Assembly: GCA_036489445.1 (NCBI GenBank)
Contig: DASXFV010000038.1
Coordinates: forward strand, 32,663-96,662
Direction of reading: 5' to 3'
DNA from: DAIDKA01 sp036489445
Lineage (GTDB): Bacteria > Pseudomonadota > Gammaproteobacteria > Steroidobacterales > Steroidobacteraceae
DNA length: 64,000 bases
In this document: one piece after another, positions 51,475 through 61,075 of the stretch
Numbering within the stretch: position 1 is the first letter of the stretch
Layout of the letters: each line of letters starts with the position of its first letter
Made by a program: the position numbers and the translations under genes
Notes under the pieces: model-generated
Seen by the model: only the letters and a program-made list of their open reading frames with translations
Databases searched by the model: none
Told to the model about the DNA's origin: nothing

Positions 51475-52332
51475 CCATCAATGAATCAATGGCAACGCTC
51501 GCGCGCGGGTTCTCGACTACGGGTGCTGTGGCGCTCGCTCGGGGTCCTGGCTATGTGTTCAAGTCCTGCGATTAGTCTATCCCAGTGGCTCGGGTATCCC
51601 ACACCAGGAATACCACGAACTGCCAGCGGAGCGCCGGACATGAAAGCGCCGGCACCGCGCACTCGCGAGGGCAAGCCGGATTTTTCCGGCATATGGTTTG
51701 CGAACGTCCCCGCGAAGGATTACTGCAAGGAGAAGGACTGCGTTCAGGAAGAGCGTATGGCGCGCGAACAGATCAATCTGGGCATCAACATGAAAGGCGG
51801 TCTGCCTTACACAGAATGGTCCAAGCAGCAGATGTTGAAAAGGCAGGCCGACGGTGGCAGGTATGATCCCCATACGTACTGTAAGCCACCGAACTACCCG
51901 CGTGCATGGACCTTACCGCAGCACACCAAAATCATTCAAACACCCAAAGAGATGGTGATGCTGCATGAATTCAATGCGGCTTACAGAGAAGTGTACATGG
52001 ACGGCCGCCCCCTGCCGGTGGATCCGAATCCTACCTGGAATGGGTACTCGACCGCGCATTGGGAAGGGGACACCTTGGTCATCCGGACCAACGGGATTCG
52101 CGATGACATGTGGCTCGACATCCAAGGAAGTCCCATCACGGAATCAGCGCGCGTCACAGAGCGGTTGAAACGAGTCAACTTGGGTCTTATGAAAGTCGAG
52201 ATTTCGGTAAACGATCCCAAGGCATACACGAGACGCTGGTCGGTCACCATCGAAATGGCCCTTCAGGTGGATACCCAGATGCTCGAGGAGATCTGCCTGG
52301 ACAATGAGCAGGACGTGAAGCTCTACAAGTGA
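51475..52332 (+). CDS. Exported hypothetical protein, paralogue of 55769-56596
   Basis: About 285 residues with an N-terminal hydrophobic segment (VLWRSLGVLAMCSSPAISLS). The body contains GKPDFSGIWF, AWTLPQHTKIIQTPKEMVML and STAHWEGDTLVIRTNGIRDD. The same landmarks (GHPDLNGTW; AKIIQTAGQIVFLY; GHWEGDTLVVEANQFND) recur in the gene at 55769, so the two are paralogues of one secreted family whose function is unknown. Start uncertain (51448, 51475 or 51484). It precedes a DUF6152 gene by 59 bp, and the pair is probably co-transcribed. Confidence 0.75.
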   Translation, partial: PSMNQWQRSRAGSRLRVLWRSLGVLAMCSSPAISLSQWLGYPTPGIPRTASGAPDMKAPAPRTREGKPDFSGIWFANVPAKDYCKEKDCVQEERMAREQINLGINMKGGLPYTEWSKQQMLKRQADGGRYDPHTYCKPPNYPRAWTLPQHTKIIQTPKEMVMLHEFNAAYREVYMDGRPLPVDPNPTWNGYSTAHWEGDTLVIRTNGIRDDMWLDIQGSPITESARVTERLKRVNLGLMKVEISVNDPKAYTRRWSVTIEMALQVDTQMLEEICLDNEQDVKLYK

Positions 52333-52391
52333 GCCGGAAACGCCGCCAGCAGGTGAACGTGAGTACTTCTGTGTCCGGAGGCACACCAAAA

Positions 52392-52811
52392 ATGCTGCAC
52401 CATTGGTCTCACTGTCTCATCGTTGCCGGAATTACCTTCGCAGTGGGATCTGCGGCGTGGGCTCATCACTCCGAGGCGGAATTCGATTTCAAATCAGTCG
52501 TTGAAGTGCAGGGCAGTGTCACCAGTCTTGACTGGAGGAGCCCGCATGCACGGCTGTATGTTGATGTGATCGATGCGCAAGGCAAGACCGTCAACTGGGA
52601 TTTCGAGCTGCCCAGTCCGATGACACTGATGCGCAGGGGCTGGAAGCGGACCTCGTTGAAGCCCGGCGATCACGTTAAGGTCAAGGGCGCGAGGGCGCGC
52701 CGCCACCCGGACATCGCTTATGCCACCGTGATCAGGGGCGCCAACGACAAGCCGCTCTTTACGGGCGTCACCCCGATCTATGAACCGGAGTCGGGTTCCA
52801 AGAGCCCTTAA
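52392..52811 (+). CDS. Exported DUF6152 protein, copy 1
   Basis: A 139-residue protein: signal peptide ending AAWA, then HHSEAEFDFKSVVEVQGSV and WRSPHARLYVDVIDAQGKTV, the DUF6152 pattern (a small OB-like beta-barrel starting with the mature N-terminus HHS). GGAGG lies about 10 nt before ATG 52392. Its 3' end overlaps topoisomerase IB convergently by 4 bp. Related to the gene at 55308. Confidence 0.83.
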   Translation: MLHHWSHCLIVAGITFAVGSAAWAHHSEAEFDFKSVVEVQGSVTSLDWRSPHARLYVDVIDAQGKTVNWDFELPSPMTLMRRGWKRTSLKPGDHVKVKGARARRHPDIAYATVIRGANDKPLFTGVTPIYEPESGSKSP

Positions 52812-53917
52812 TGGATGGGCGGGCCCTTGCCGGGACCATTTGCGTTCAATGTGCGCAGAAAGTCGAGCACCAGGGTCTCGGCTTTGCGCGTCGAAATGGT
52901 GCCCTGGCTTCCGCCGAAGGCTTCGTGGATGACCCCGGAACGCCAGCCGTCGAACACGAGCGGGTTGATATAGGCCTTACGGCATACCGCGGGCGTGTTG
53001 CGCAGCTCCGTGGCAACTTGCCGCACGACACCGGCGATTGTTCTCTTGAGCGCGGCCTCACTTGCGTTGGCATCCCTTGGAATTCGACCGAGTAGCACCA
53101 GCGCGTGGAGAGTCGCCCCCCAGGTCCGGAAGTCCTTGGCGGTGAAGTCATCGCCCATGGCTTCGCGCAAATACTCGTTGACCTGGCCCGAATCCACCGG
53201 ACAGCGACCACCGTCGTCCGCAACGTATTGGAACAGATCCTGGCCCGGGAGTTCCTGGCAACGCTGGACGATGCGAACGATGCGCTTGTCATCGATGCGC
53301 AATTCGTGTTGAACGCCCCCTTTGCCGCGAAAATGCAGGAGTGCGCGCCCGTCACGTACGAAAGTGACGTGACGATTTCGCAGTGTCGTCAGCCCGAAAC
53401 TCTTGTTGTCGCGCGCATATTCCACATTGCCAATGCGAGCACGGGTGGTATCGAGCAGGGTAACTATGGCCGCCAGCACCTTCTCACGGGGCAAACCTGG
53501 AAGCGCCAGGTCGCGAGTGAGCCTGCGGCGCAGCTTCGGAAGCGCTTCGCCGAAGGCGACCATACGATCGAATTTCGCGCTGTCGCGGACCTGACGCCAC
53601 TGCGGGTGGTAACGATATTGCGTTCGGCCGCGGGCGTCCTGGCCGGTGGCCTGCAAGTGGCCCCGGGGGCTCACGCAGATCCAGACATTCTCGTATGCGG
53701 GCGGCACCGCGAGACTCTCGATACGCTTCAACTCACCGGGCGAACTCAACCGCCGATTCGCAGGGGTAAGATAATAGAAACCCTTGCGGGCGCGCATGCG
53801 CCGGATACCGGGCTCTTTGCACGAGACATAAAGGAGCCCCGCTTCAACCGCCATTTGGGCCGATTCGGCCGCTATGGGCGCTGAAGGGTCGATCGCCGCC
53901 GTCGTTCGGAATGTCAT
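52808..53917 (-). CDS. DNA topoisomerase IB
   Basis: A 369-residue poxvirus-type topoisomerase IB. It has the N-terminal RRMRARKGFYYLTPANRRL, ARGRTQYRYHPQWR, the catalytic RKARIGN-equivalent TTRARIGNVEYARDN, FRGKGGVQHELRI, and the nucleophile Tyr316 in CRKAYINPLVF. It relaxes supercoils through a 3'-phosphotyrosyl intermediate without ATP. Bacterial copies are sporadic and often regarded as horizontally acquired. Confidence 0.93.
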   Translation of the reverse strand: MTFRTTAAIDPSAPIAAESAQMAVEAGLLYVSCKEPGIRRMRARKGFYYLTPANRRLSSPGELKRIESLAVPPAYENVWICVSPRGHLQATGQDARGRTQYRYHPQWRQVRDSAKFDRMVAFGEALPKLRRRLTRDLALPGLPREKVLAAIVTLLDTTRARIGNVEYARDNKSFGLTTLRNRHVTFVRDGRALLHFRGKGGVQHELRIDDKRIVRIVQRCQELPGQDLFQYVADDGGRCPVDSGQVNEYLREAMGDDFTAKDFRTWGATLHALVLLGRIPRDANASEAALKRTIAGVVRQVATELRNTPAVCRKAYINPLVFDGWRSGVIHEAFGGSQGTISTRKAETLVLDFLRTLNANGPGKGPPIH

Positions 53918-54129
53918 AGGGACGAATTCTTAGCGCGGCAGGGCGTTTCGTTCTATCTATTTTCCCCGATATGCGCGTAGGAAAACGCGATTATGCGAGG
54001 CGCCTCACGCGCCGACGCCCCAATTTAACAGTTGCCGCCAGCTGGACAGCGCAAACTCATTGCCGCCGTCCCCCGAAGTGTCGCCAGTCAAGGACTACGC
54101 CGCGGCCTCTGCGTGCATTGAATGCCGGC

Positions 54130-54678
54130 CTAGTCCTGACCAATGCCATGCCGCACCAAGCTGCCGCTAATGGTCTGCTCGCCGAGCGAAAGGTAGATCT
54201 GGCGCTCGGTAATCACCAGATCGAAGGTCATTCGGCGAGTCAGCCGGGCGCAGAGCGATGCGATCATTTCCCGATCAAATGTATTGATCTGGATGCGGCT
54301 GGCGCGATGGATTTTTTCCGCGCCCAGTCGCGCGAGCAACTGGTCCACGTCCTTATGCGAATAGACCGCTACTTCGGGAGAGGCCTTGCTCGCGCGATGC
54401 AGTCTCGCCGGTTCGGGCAGCCCGACCTCGATCCAGCGGCGTATCGCGCCGGTCAGGTCATGCACGGCGAGGGTGGGTGCATCCGGGTCGGAGAGCCCTC
54501 CCTTGGAGAAACTCAAGCCCTCGCAATGTTCCAGGCAGTAGGCCAGCACGCGGGTCATCAGGTAGGCATCGCTCTCGGAGGGATGCTTGGCAACCCGGAA
54601 CGCAAGCGCCTGATAGACGTTGCGATCCAGGTCACTCAAGTTGATTTCGAAGCTGTAAACGGTTGCGTTGAGGGCCAC
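54130..54678 (-). CDS. yaeQ: YaeQ family protein
   Basis: A 182-residue protein opening MALNATVYSFEINLSDLDRN and containing KHPSESDAYLMTRVLAYCLE and RMTFDLVITERQIYLSLG, as in E. coli YaeQ. The fold is related to PD-(D/E)XK nucleases but the function is not settled. ATG is the first in frame. It lies 38 bp downstream of the XRE regulator on the same strand. Confidence 0.93.
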   Translation of the reverse strand: MALNATVYSFEINLSDLDRNVYQALAFRVAKHPSESDAYLMTRVLAYCLEHCEGLSFSKGGLSDPDAPTLAVHDLTGAIRRWIEVGLPEPARLHRASKASPEVAVYSHKDVDQLLARLGAEKIHRASRIQINTFDREMIASLCARLTRRMTFDLVITERQIYLSLGEQTISGSLVRHGIGQD

Positions 54679-54715
54679 CCGCCCAAGTTATCAGGGAAAC
54701 ACCCCACATTGAGTC

Positions 54716-55114
54716 CTATCGCTGGGAGATATGCAGGGCACTGCGTCGAGTTCGGATGGCGAGTTCACAGCCGAGCCATAGTGTCACCGCCGCCGGGATC
54801 TGTACGCGGAGGTTGGGTGGTGTTAATACAGCCGCCACAAGGCCACAGCCGAGCAGGGTAAGCAGGCGATGCCATGTGAACCACCGCCATACCGCCCGGG
54901 TTCGAGTGACAGGTTCTGATCCGAAGTCACGCAGCGCGGCGATTGGCAGATCGAACACCGCAGCGATCGCGCTTGTAGACTCATATGACGCCGAACCGGT
55001 CGATTCGATGCGCTGAATGGTTCGCAAAGCGAGGCCTGTCACGCCCGCGAGGTGTTCCTGGCTCCAGGCCCGCTTCTCGCGCTCCATGCGGACCAGGGCC
55101 GAGTTGAGTTTCAT
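54716..55114 (-). CDS. XRE-family regulator with C-terminal membrane segments
   Basis: A 132-residue protein. The N-terminal helix-turn-helix is WSQEHLAGVTGLALRTIQRI (residues 17-36 region). The C-terminal part has two hydrophobic helices (LLTLLGCGLVAAVL; AAVTLWLGCELAI), so DNA binding would occur at the membrane. ATG 55114 has AGGG 6-7 nt upstream; ATG 55120 is two codons earlier. It may be co-transcribed with yaeQ. Confidence 0.78.
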   Translation of the reverse strand: MKLNSALVRMEREKRAWSQEHLAGVTGLALRTIQRIESTGSASYESTSAIAAVFDLPIAALRDFGSEPVTRTRAVWRWFTWHRLLTLLGCGLVAAVLTPPNLRVQIPAAVTLWLGCELAIRTRRSALHISQR

Positions 55115-55307
55115 ATCCATCCCTATGCACTCCTTTCACGTGGAATGCAGCACGCTAGCGGGAGCCGTGGCAATTTGCTGCGATAGCCCTGCGCCACTAT
55201 TGCGCAATATACCCGCCATTGCGAAAAGCTCCCGCTTGACGCCAGAATGGCACGCTGTTTTACGACCTACGTCGAATAAATCGGGGACAACCGATGAAGG
55301 GGGCGCT

Positions 55308-55742
55308 GTGGGTAGACTCGACCGCCCGGGGACCGTTTCCAAGGTACTCGGCTTGGCCACGCTGGCACTTCTGTGGGGGAGCACTCAAATTGCTTCAGCG
55401 CACCATTCGCTCGGCGGTGAATTCGATACCAGTAAGACCCTGGTGCTCAAAGGGGTTGTGTCCCGAGTCGACTGGGCGAATCCTCATATTTATGTTTACT
55501 TGGACGTCACCGAGGCCGGCGGCAGATCCGCCACGTGGCAGCTCGAGTGCGTACCGGTCGCGATGGCACGCAAGGCCGGCGTGAGCAAGAAAATGCTGAC
55601 GGCCGGAGGCGACCAAGTGGTGGTCGCCGCCTTCCCGGCCAGAGATGGGACTGCCCATCTCGGATACCTGGCGAAAATCACTTACGCCGACGGCCACGAC
55701 TACCAGTTCGCCCCCGACAGTTCTGCAGCGGCGGCGAAGTAG
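55308..55742 (+). CDS. Exported DUF6152 protein, copy 2
   Basis: A 144-residue DUF6152 protein: signal peptide ending ASA, mature start HHSLGGEFDTSKTLVLKG, then NPHIYVYLDVTEAGG. GTG 55308 is fixed by AAGGGGG 5 nt upstream; the longer frame from 55017 is antisense to the XRE gene. It is followed 26 bp later by the secreted paralogue gene and then an S46 peptidase, forming a three-gene operon. Compare copy 1 at 52392. Confidence 0.83.
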   Translation: MGRLDRPGTVSKVLGLATLALLWGSTQIASAHHSLGGEFDTSKTLVLKGVVSRVDWANPHIYVYLDVTEAGGRSATWQLECVPVAMARKAGVSKKMLTAGGDQVVVAAFPARDGTAHLGYLAKITYADGHDYQFAPDSSAAAAK

Positions 55743-55768
55743 CAACCGATCACCCTGAGGGAGTGAAT

Positions 55769-56596
55769 ATGAAGCGTCGTGAATTACGCGGAGCATTCGC
55801 CCTTGTGGCGCTACTCTGCTTAACTTGTGCCGGTGCGGCTGCGGATGATGGGGCAGCTTCCAAGCCGGTGCCGCGTCTTGCGGATGGCCATCCCGATCTG
55901 AACGGCACCTGGGACGACGGCGCAGGCATCGATTTCATTCATCCGCAGAAATCGGCGAACGGCACCATCTGCATTTCCGGGTGTCCCTCTGCTGCTCCCT
56001 CGCCACCTCCGACGGCCAATGCGCCACCCAGGCCGGCACCGAATTTTCCCAAGTACAAGCCGGAATATCTTGCCAAGGTAGCCGACCTGAACAAGCGACA
56101 GGTCGCCACTGACCCTGTGCTGCGTTGCAAGTCACCGGGACTGCCCCGCATCGGGCCGCCGGCCAAAATCATCCAGACAGCCGGCCAGATAGTGTTCCTG
56201 TACAGCGATGTTTCCGGCGCTTTTTTTCGCATCATTCCCACGGACGGCCGTCCCCACCGGAACGATGTGGATGAGAGTTATCTGGGAGATTCCATCGGTC
56301 ACTGGGAAGGCGACACGCTGGTCGTGGAAGCCAACCAGTTCAACGACGACAGCTGGCTGACGGACAACGGCGCATTTCATACCAATGATCTGCGCGTAAC
56401 GGAGCGGCTGCGGCGCGTCGGCGACGTGATCGAGTATCAAGCGCTAGTCGAAGATCCGAAGGTGCTGACTGAACCGTGGAAGCCCACGATGAAGCTCGTG
56501 AAGCTTGCGCACACCGAGCTCGCCGAGCCTGCGCCTTGTATTGATCGCGACCTGAAGCATCTGGTCGACGATACACACCATCCGAATCCGCGCTGA
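55769..56596 (+). CDS. Exported hypothetical protein, paralogue of 51475-52332
   Basis: A 275-residue protein with a signal peptide ending AGAAA. Conserved blocks GHPDLNGTWDDG, AKIIQTAGQIVFLYSD, GHWEGDTLVVEANQFNDDSW and TNDLRVTERLRRVGD define a family widespread near DUF6152 genes; no function is known. A Pro-rich insert is near residues 75-90. GAGG precedes ATG 55769. It ends 5 bp before the S46 peptidase start. Confidence 0.78.
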   Translation: MKRRELRGAFALVALLCLTCAGAAADDGAASKPVPRLADGHPDLNGTWDDGAGIDFIHPQKSANGTICISGCPSAAPSPPPTANAPPRPAPNFPKYKPEYLAKVADLNKRQVATDPVLRCKSPGLPRIGPPAKIIQTAGQIVFLYSDVSGAFFRIIPTDGRPHRNDVDESYLGDSIGHWEGDTLVVEANQFNDDSWLTDNGAFHTNDLRVTERLRRVGDVIEYQALVEDPKVLTEPWKPTMKLVKLAHTELAEPAPCIDRDLKHLVDDTHHPNPR

Positions 56597-56601
56597 GAGC
56601 C

Positions 56602-58665
56602 ATGAAGCTCTTGCCCACGGCTTTCGCCGCCGCAGCCGCGCTTTTCGCCGGCGCCGTTCTGGCAGACGAGGGCATGTGGACATTCGACAATTTTCCATCC
56701 GCCACGGTGCAGGAAAAGTACGGCGTCGCGATCGACAAAACATGGCTCGACCGGGTGCAACATGCGGCCGTGCGGCTATCCTCCGGATGCTCCGCGTCCA
56801 TTGTAACTGCCAATGGGCTGGTGCTGACCAACCATCACTGCGTGCGTGAATGTGCTCAAGCCCTTTCAACCGCCGGTCGGGACTATGTGAAGGATGGGTT
56901 TTCCGCCAAGGCTCGGAGTGAGGAGGTCCTTTGCCCCGGCATGCAGGCCGAAGTGCTGACTGATATTGCTGACTTCACCAGCCGCGTAGAGACTGCTGCA
57001 AGTGGCAAGACCGGCGAGGCCTTCGTCAAGGCGCGTGACGCAGCAATCGCGGCGATTGAAAAGCAAGGCTGTGAGGGTCGGGAAGCAAAATACCACTGTC
57101 AGGTGATAACGCTCTATCAGGGCGGACAGTACAAGCTCTACACGTACCGCAAGTATTCTGATGTGCGGCTGGTTTTTGCGCCAGAGTTGCAGACCGCATT
57201 CTTTGGCGGTGATCCGGACAATTTCAACTTTCCACGCTACGATCTCGACTTCTCGTTTGTGCGGCTGTATGAGAACGGTCAGCCGGTCTCAACTCCAGAC
57301 CACCTCACATGGCAAACGACGGCGCCCAAGGATGGGGAGCCGGTTTTCGTTGCCGGCAACCCGGGCACGACCAACCGGCTGCTCACAGCAACGCAACTGA
57401 TGTTCATTCGGGACGTGTCGCTGCCTTCGACCCTGATTCTATTTTCCGAGCTGCGAGGCCGGCTGCTGCGTTTCAGTGAGGAGAGTGCGGAGCACGCACG
57501 CATTGCGGATGACCTGTTGTTTGGCATCGAGAATAGTTTCAAGGACTATTACGGAGAGGAGCAAGCGCTGGTCGATCCAACCCTGATTGCCGGCAAGACT
57601 CGCGTCGATGCCGCTCTACAAGCGCGGGTCAGGCAAGCCCCCGCGCTCAGCAAGGAGGTCGGCGATCCTTGGGGGCAGATTGCCAGGGTCCAACGTATTC
57701 GTAAGGCGTTATACCTTCCCTACAGCTTTGCCGAGGCGCGGGCCGGCATTGGCTCCGATCTTTTTGGTTACGCAAGATCGCTGGTCCGGGCCGCGGCGGA
57801 GCGGCAAAAACCCAACTCGGAAAGATTGCGGGAATATACGGAGACGCGCCTGCCCCTGCTTCAGAAGACGGTGCTGGACGATGAGCCCGTTTACCCGGAG
57901 CTGGAGCAGGTGGCGCTCGAGTTCTGGCTCTCCAAGCTACGCGAGTATCTGACGGTTGATGATCCTCGTACCAAGGCGTTTTTGGGGAAGGAGTCGCCGG
58001 AGTCCCTGTCCGCCAGGCTGGCGAAGTCAGGATTGCGGGACGTCGCTTTGCGCAAAAAGCTGTGGGACGGCGGTGAGGCGGCCATCCAGGCTTCGGATGA
58101 TCCCATGATCAAATTCGTGCTCGCGACGGACGACATCAGCCGTGCGGTGCGCAGTGACTATGAAAATCGCGTGTCCGGGCCGACCGACCGGGCGGCACAA
58201 CAAATCGCCAAGGCGCGGTTTGCCATCTACGGCACCAGCACCTACCCTGATGCGACATTCTCTTTGCGCCTGAGCTACGGAAAGGTCGAGGGCTGGACGG
58301 ACAACGGCCGGTCCATCGGACCCTTCACGCGGTTCGCGGGACTGTGGCAACGCGCGACGGGACAGTTCCCGTTCGACCTTGCACCGCGCTGGGCCAATGG
58401 CGAGAGCAAGGTGGACCCAAACACGGTTTTGGATTTTGTCACTGACAACGACATCATAGGTGGCAATTCAGGTTCGCCCGTGATTGACGCACGGGGTCAT
58501 GTGATCGGAGCAATATTCGATGGGAATATCGAAAGCCTTGGCGCGGATTTTGGTTTCAACGATAAGGTGAACCGTGCCGTAGCGGTGTCGACGGCGGCGA
58601 TAACCGAAGCACTGGAAAAGATCTATGCGAACCAGGTGCTGGTTGCAGAGTTGAAATCCCAATAG
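56602..58665 (+). CDS. S46 family dipeptidyl-peptidase
   Basis: A 687-residue exported serine peptidase of the DPP7/DPP11 family, close to the usual 700-720 residues. A signal peptide precedes ADEGMWTFDNFP. The chymotrypsin-fold triad is spread out: His in VLTNHHCV (about 79), Asp in RYDLDFSFVRL (about 220) and Ser in IIGGNSGSPV (about 621). These enzymes remove dipeptides from oligopeptides in the periplasm, supporting growth on peptides. It is third in the DUF6152-led operon. Confidence 0.94.
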   Translation: MKLLPTAFAAAAALFAGAVLADEGMWTFDNFPSATVQEKYGVAIDKTWLDRVQHAAVRLSSGCSASIVTANGLVLTNHHCVRECAQALSTAGRDYVKDGFSAKARSEEVLCPGMQAEVLTDIADFTSRVETAASGKTGEAFVKARDAAIAAIEKQGCEGREAKYHCQVITLYQGGQYKLYTYRKYSDVRLVFAPELQTAFFGGDPDNFNFPRYDLDFSFVRLYENGQPVSTPDHLTWQTTAPKDGEPVFVAGNPGTTNRLLTATQLMFIRDVSLPSTLILFSELRGRLLRFSEESAEHARIADDLLFGIENSFKDYYGEEQALVDPTLIAGKTRVDAALQARVRQAPALSKEVGDPWGQIARVQRIRKALYLPYSFAEARAGIGSDLFGYARSLVRAAAERQKPNSERLREYTETRLPLLQKTVLDDEPVYPELEQVALEFWLSKLREYLTVDDPRTKAFLGKESPESLSARLAKSGLRDVALRKKLWDGGEAAIQASDDPMIKFVLATDDISRAVRSDYENRVSGPTDRAAQQIAKARFAIYGTSTYPDATFSLRLSYGKVEGWTDNGRSIGPFTRFAGLWQRATGQFPFDLAPRWANGESKVDPNTVLDFVTDNDIIGGNSGSPVIDARGHVIGAIFDGNIESLGADFGFNDKVNRAVAVSTAAITEALEKIYANQVLVAELKSQ

Positions 58666-58690
58666 CCGGTGGTTATTGACAGGAGGACTC

Positions 58691-59158
58691 GTGACACCTG
58701 ACTGGTCTTTGCCCCAGGACGGCGGATGCCGCTGCGGACAATTGAGTATTCGGGCGACCGCGGCCCCGATTCTGACCATGGCCTGCCACTGCAGGGGCTG
58801 CCAACGAATGAGCGCCAGCGCGTATTCCTTGACCGCCATGTTCCCGAGCGACTGTTTTGTAGTGACGCAGGGTGAGCCAGTCCTCGGTGGACTCCAAGGA
58901 GAGCACCGGCACTTCTTTTGCTCACATTGCAAAAGTTGGATGTTCACGAGGCCCCACGGCGTCGATCAGTTCATCAACGTGCGGCCAACGATGTTCGACG
59001 ATGCGACTTGGTTCGTGCCGTTTATCGAAACCTACATGAGCGAGAAGCTTCCGTGGGCGACGACTCCCGCCCGGCATAGCTTCGAAAAGTTTCCGCAAAG
59101 GGCGGATTACGCCCGGCTGGTCGCGGAATATGCCGAGCATGTGTCAAAACGGGCTTAA
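58691..59158 (+). CDS. GFA family (glutathione-dependent formaldehyde-activating-like) protein
   Basis: A 155-residue zinc protein with the family cysteines in GGCRCGQL, MACHCRGCQRM and FFCSHC. Though named for formaldehyde activation, most members have unknown activity. GTG 58691 with AGGAGG 5 nt upstream is chosen over TTG 58676. It starts 25 bp after the S46 peptidase gene and may be transcribed with it. Confidence 0.88.
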   Translation: MTPDWSLPQDGGCRCGQLSIRATAAPILTMACHCRGCQRMSASAYSLTAMFPSDCFVVTQGEPVLGGLQGEHRHFFCSHCKSWMFTRPHGVDQFINVRPTMFDDATWFVPFIETYMSEKLPWATTPARHSFEKFPQRADYARLVAEYAEHVSKRA

Positions 59159-59227
59159 AACTGTACGCAGCCCATTTTAAGACTAATGAGCGCTGGTCAG
59201 CACGTTCTGTGGGGGGGGCTAGGCTGA

Positions 59228-59470
59228 CGAGATTTCCGTCAGCAGTGGTCGGGAATACCGCCGGGCGAACACTATGAGGAGTGGCCACTGAAGTCAGGAA
59301 AAGATTTGGAATGCCTTTGCCAGGATGAGCTTGCGTTGGCGGCGCGAATAACCGGCGCGAAGGTGGTTTCCATCTCCGAGGCGAGTCACATGAGCATCCT
59401 GCATAAGGATCAGCTTGCCAATGAGATCGTAGAGATCGTAAGGAAGACAAGAGTGGGCAAAGAGGTATGA
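59228..59470 (+). pseudogene. C-terminal remnant, alpha/beta-hydrolase-like
   Basis: An open frame of 80 codons without a start encodes GAKVVSISEASHMSILHKDQ followed by LANEIVEIVRKT. This looks like the catalytic-His end of an alpha/beta hydrolase (G-A-S-H-M-S pattern). The rest of the gene is missing and a stop lies immediately upstream at 59225. The next small gene starts inside its stop codon. Confidence 0.5.
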
Positions 59471-59697
59471 CTCCCAGAACAATTATGTACTGGGTTGCGG
59501 GTGTGTGGCTGCTGGTTGCCATCACGGTCATCGCGTACCCGCTTCTCAGTGGTCGAATCCGGGTCGGAATGGATCCAGTCAGCCGAGATACGGCTCCCAA
59601 GGCTTTCTGGACCGCCTACCTCATCTCTACAGCCCTATTCCTCGCTGTCTCTGTGGCTGTTGGTCTTTTTATCCGCTCAATTCTGCATCAGCAGTGA
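59467..59697 (+). CDS. Small two-span membrane protein
   Basis: A 76-residue protein with two hydrophobic helices (MYWVAGVWLLVAITVIAYPL; YLISTALFLAVSVAVGLFI) separated by a short polar loop. No family recognised. Its ATG overlaps the TGA of the hydrolase remnant (ATGA), suggesting it was coupled to the formerly intact gene. It converges on the CoA-transferase gene with a 4-bp gap. Confidence 0.55.
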   Translation: MTPRTIMYWVAGVWLLVAITVIAYPLLSGRIRVGMDPVSRDTAPKAFWTAYLISTALFLAVSVAVGLFIRSILHQQ

Positions 59698-59701
59698 ACG
59701 T

Positions 59702-61075
59702 CTACCACGCCGCTGGACTGCTTCCCAGCCGCGCCGCGGGGCGATCCCACTGCATGTCTATTTCACCAACAGTGAGCGGACCACGCAGGCGACGAGCAGG
59801 TCCGAACGCGGTCAGCTCCAGCTCATCGCGCCAATCAGGCGCAGCCGCCCGCACCATCTCTTCGGCTGCTTCATTCTTTGGATAACCGACCAGGAGTGCA
59901 GCAGTACGGGCCAGTGACAGCCGCGCCGCGTAGCCGGCGGACGTTGTCAGGCGTTCAGTCAGCCCGCGAATGACAGCTGCGGCCATCAGATACCCCGTCG
60001 CGTGATCGAGCGCCTGAACGGGCAATGGCGTCGGGCGAGGCCGCGCCAGTTTGCGCATCCCCTCAGCGGCAACACCCGCACTCATTTGCACCAAACTGTC
60101 GAATCCGCGCCGGTTACGCCAGGGACCTGACCAGCCGTACGCGTTGAGGGACACATCGACAAGCCCGGGTCGCAACGCCCATCTGCGCTCCGCACCGAAG
60201 CCCAGCGCCTCCAGCGCGTCTGCGCGATAGCCATGAATGACTACCTCGGCGTCTTGCAGCAGCCGCTCGAATGCTGCGCGGTCGGATGGTGTCCGGAGGT
60301 CCAGCCGCGCGCAACGTTTGCCAACGGTGACGTCGGGGACGACGGCGGGCTCGTCCCATTCCGGCGGATCAATGCGCAGCACATTGGCACCGAAGGCAGC
60401 CAGGAGTCGCGAGGCTACAGGACCGGCCAGAACACGGGTCAGGTCGAGTACCCGTAGTCCCTGCAATGGCCGCGAGAGGTTGGGGTGCCATGATGAAGTG
60501 CTTGGATTGCCAGCGCGCTGGAAATGCACCAGCGGCTCGGCATTGACCGCCGCGCCTTGCGGATGACTGCGCCACTGTTGTATTGAGCGCATCGTAGCCG
60601 CGCAGCCGCCGGCCAACACCACCGCATCTTCCAGGGCCGTGGCGTTCCAGCCGGCCACCGTATGGGCCACGGCTTCGCGCTCGGGCGCTACGCGCAGCAC
60701 CGCCAGGGCGGCGGCACGGTGATGCGGTGCGTTGGTGTGCAGGCGAATCCATCCGTCAACGGTTTCATAGTCGCCGGCGATTGGATCCCATGGCGCCGGA
60801 AGCGCCCAACCCACCGGCTCAATGGACCACCCATACCACAGGCTCGCCAACCTGCGATCTACGGTGACCGGCCGGGAAGGCCTGCCGCAAGTGATCAGCA
60901 GTTCGTTGAGCGCCAGTCCCGCCGCAGCAATGGCTGCCGCGGCGAGATCCTCAACGGCGAACACGGACGGCAGAGGTCCGCTGCCGACGAACTGCACGCA
61001 CGACGGCAGTTCGGGCGACCCGCCAAGGCCCGCCCACATTGAAGATAGAAGATCCGATGATGCATCCTGGGGCAT
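59702..61075 (-). CDS. CaiB/BaiF family (class III) CoA-transferase
   Basis: A protein of about 457 residues with class III CoA-transferase landmarks: LRVLDLTRVLAGPVASRLLA, AFGANVLRIDPPEWDE, VVIHGYRADALEALGFG, VDVSLNAYGWSGPW and QALDHATGYLMAAAVI. These enzymes move CoA between carboxylic acids. The N-terminal about 180 residues carry an additional, partly repeated domain, as in two-domain members. Start uncertain: ATG 61075 or ATG 61165. No ligase or dehydrogenase partner is adjacent. Confidence 0.86.
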   Translation of the reverse strand: MPQDASSDLLSSMWAGLGGSPELPSCVQFVGSGPLPSVFAVEDLAAAAIAAAGLALNELLITCGRPSRPVTVDRRLASLWYGWSIEPVGWALPAPWDPIAGDYETVDGWIRLHTNAPHHRAAALAVLRVAPEREAVAHTVAGWNATALEDAVVLAGGCAATMRSIQQWRSHPQGAAVNAEPLVHFQRAGNPSTSSWHPNLSRPLQGLRVLDLTRVLAGPVASRLLAAFGANVLRIDPPEWDEPAVVPDVTVGKRCARLDLRTPSDRAAFERLLQDAEVVIHGYRADALEALGFGAERRWALRPGLVDVSLNAYGWSGPWRNRRGFDSLVQMSAGVAAEGMRKLARPRPTPLPVQALDHATGYLMAAAVIRGLTERLTTSAGYAARLSLARTAALLVGYPKNEAAEEMVRAAAPDWRDELELTAFGPARRLRGPLTVGEIDMQWDRPAARLGSSPAAW

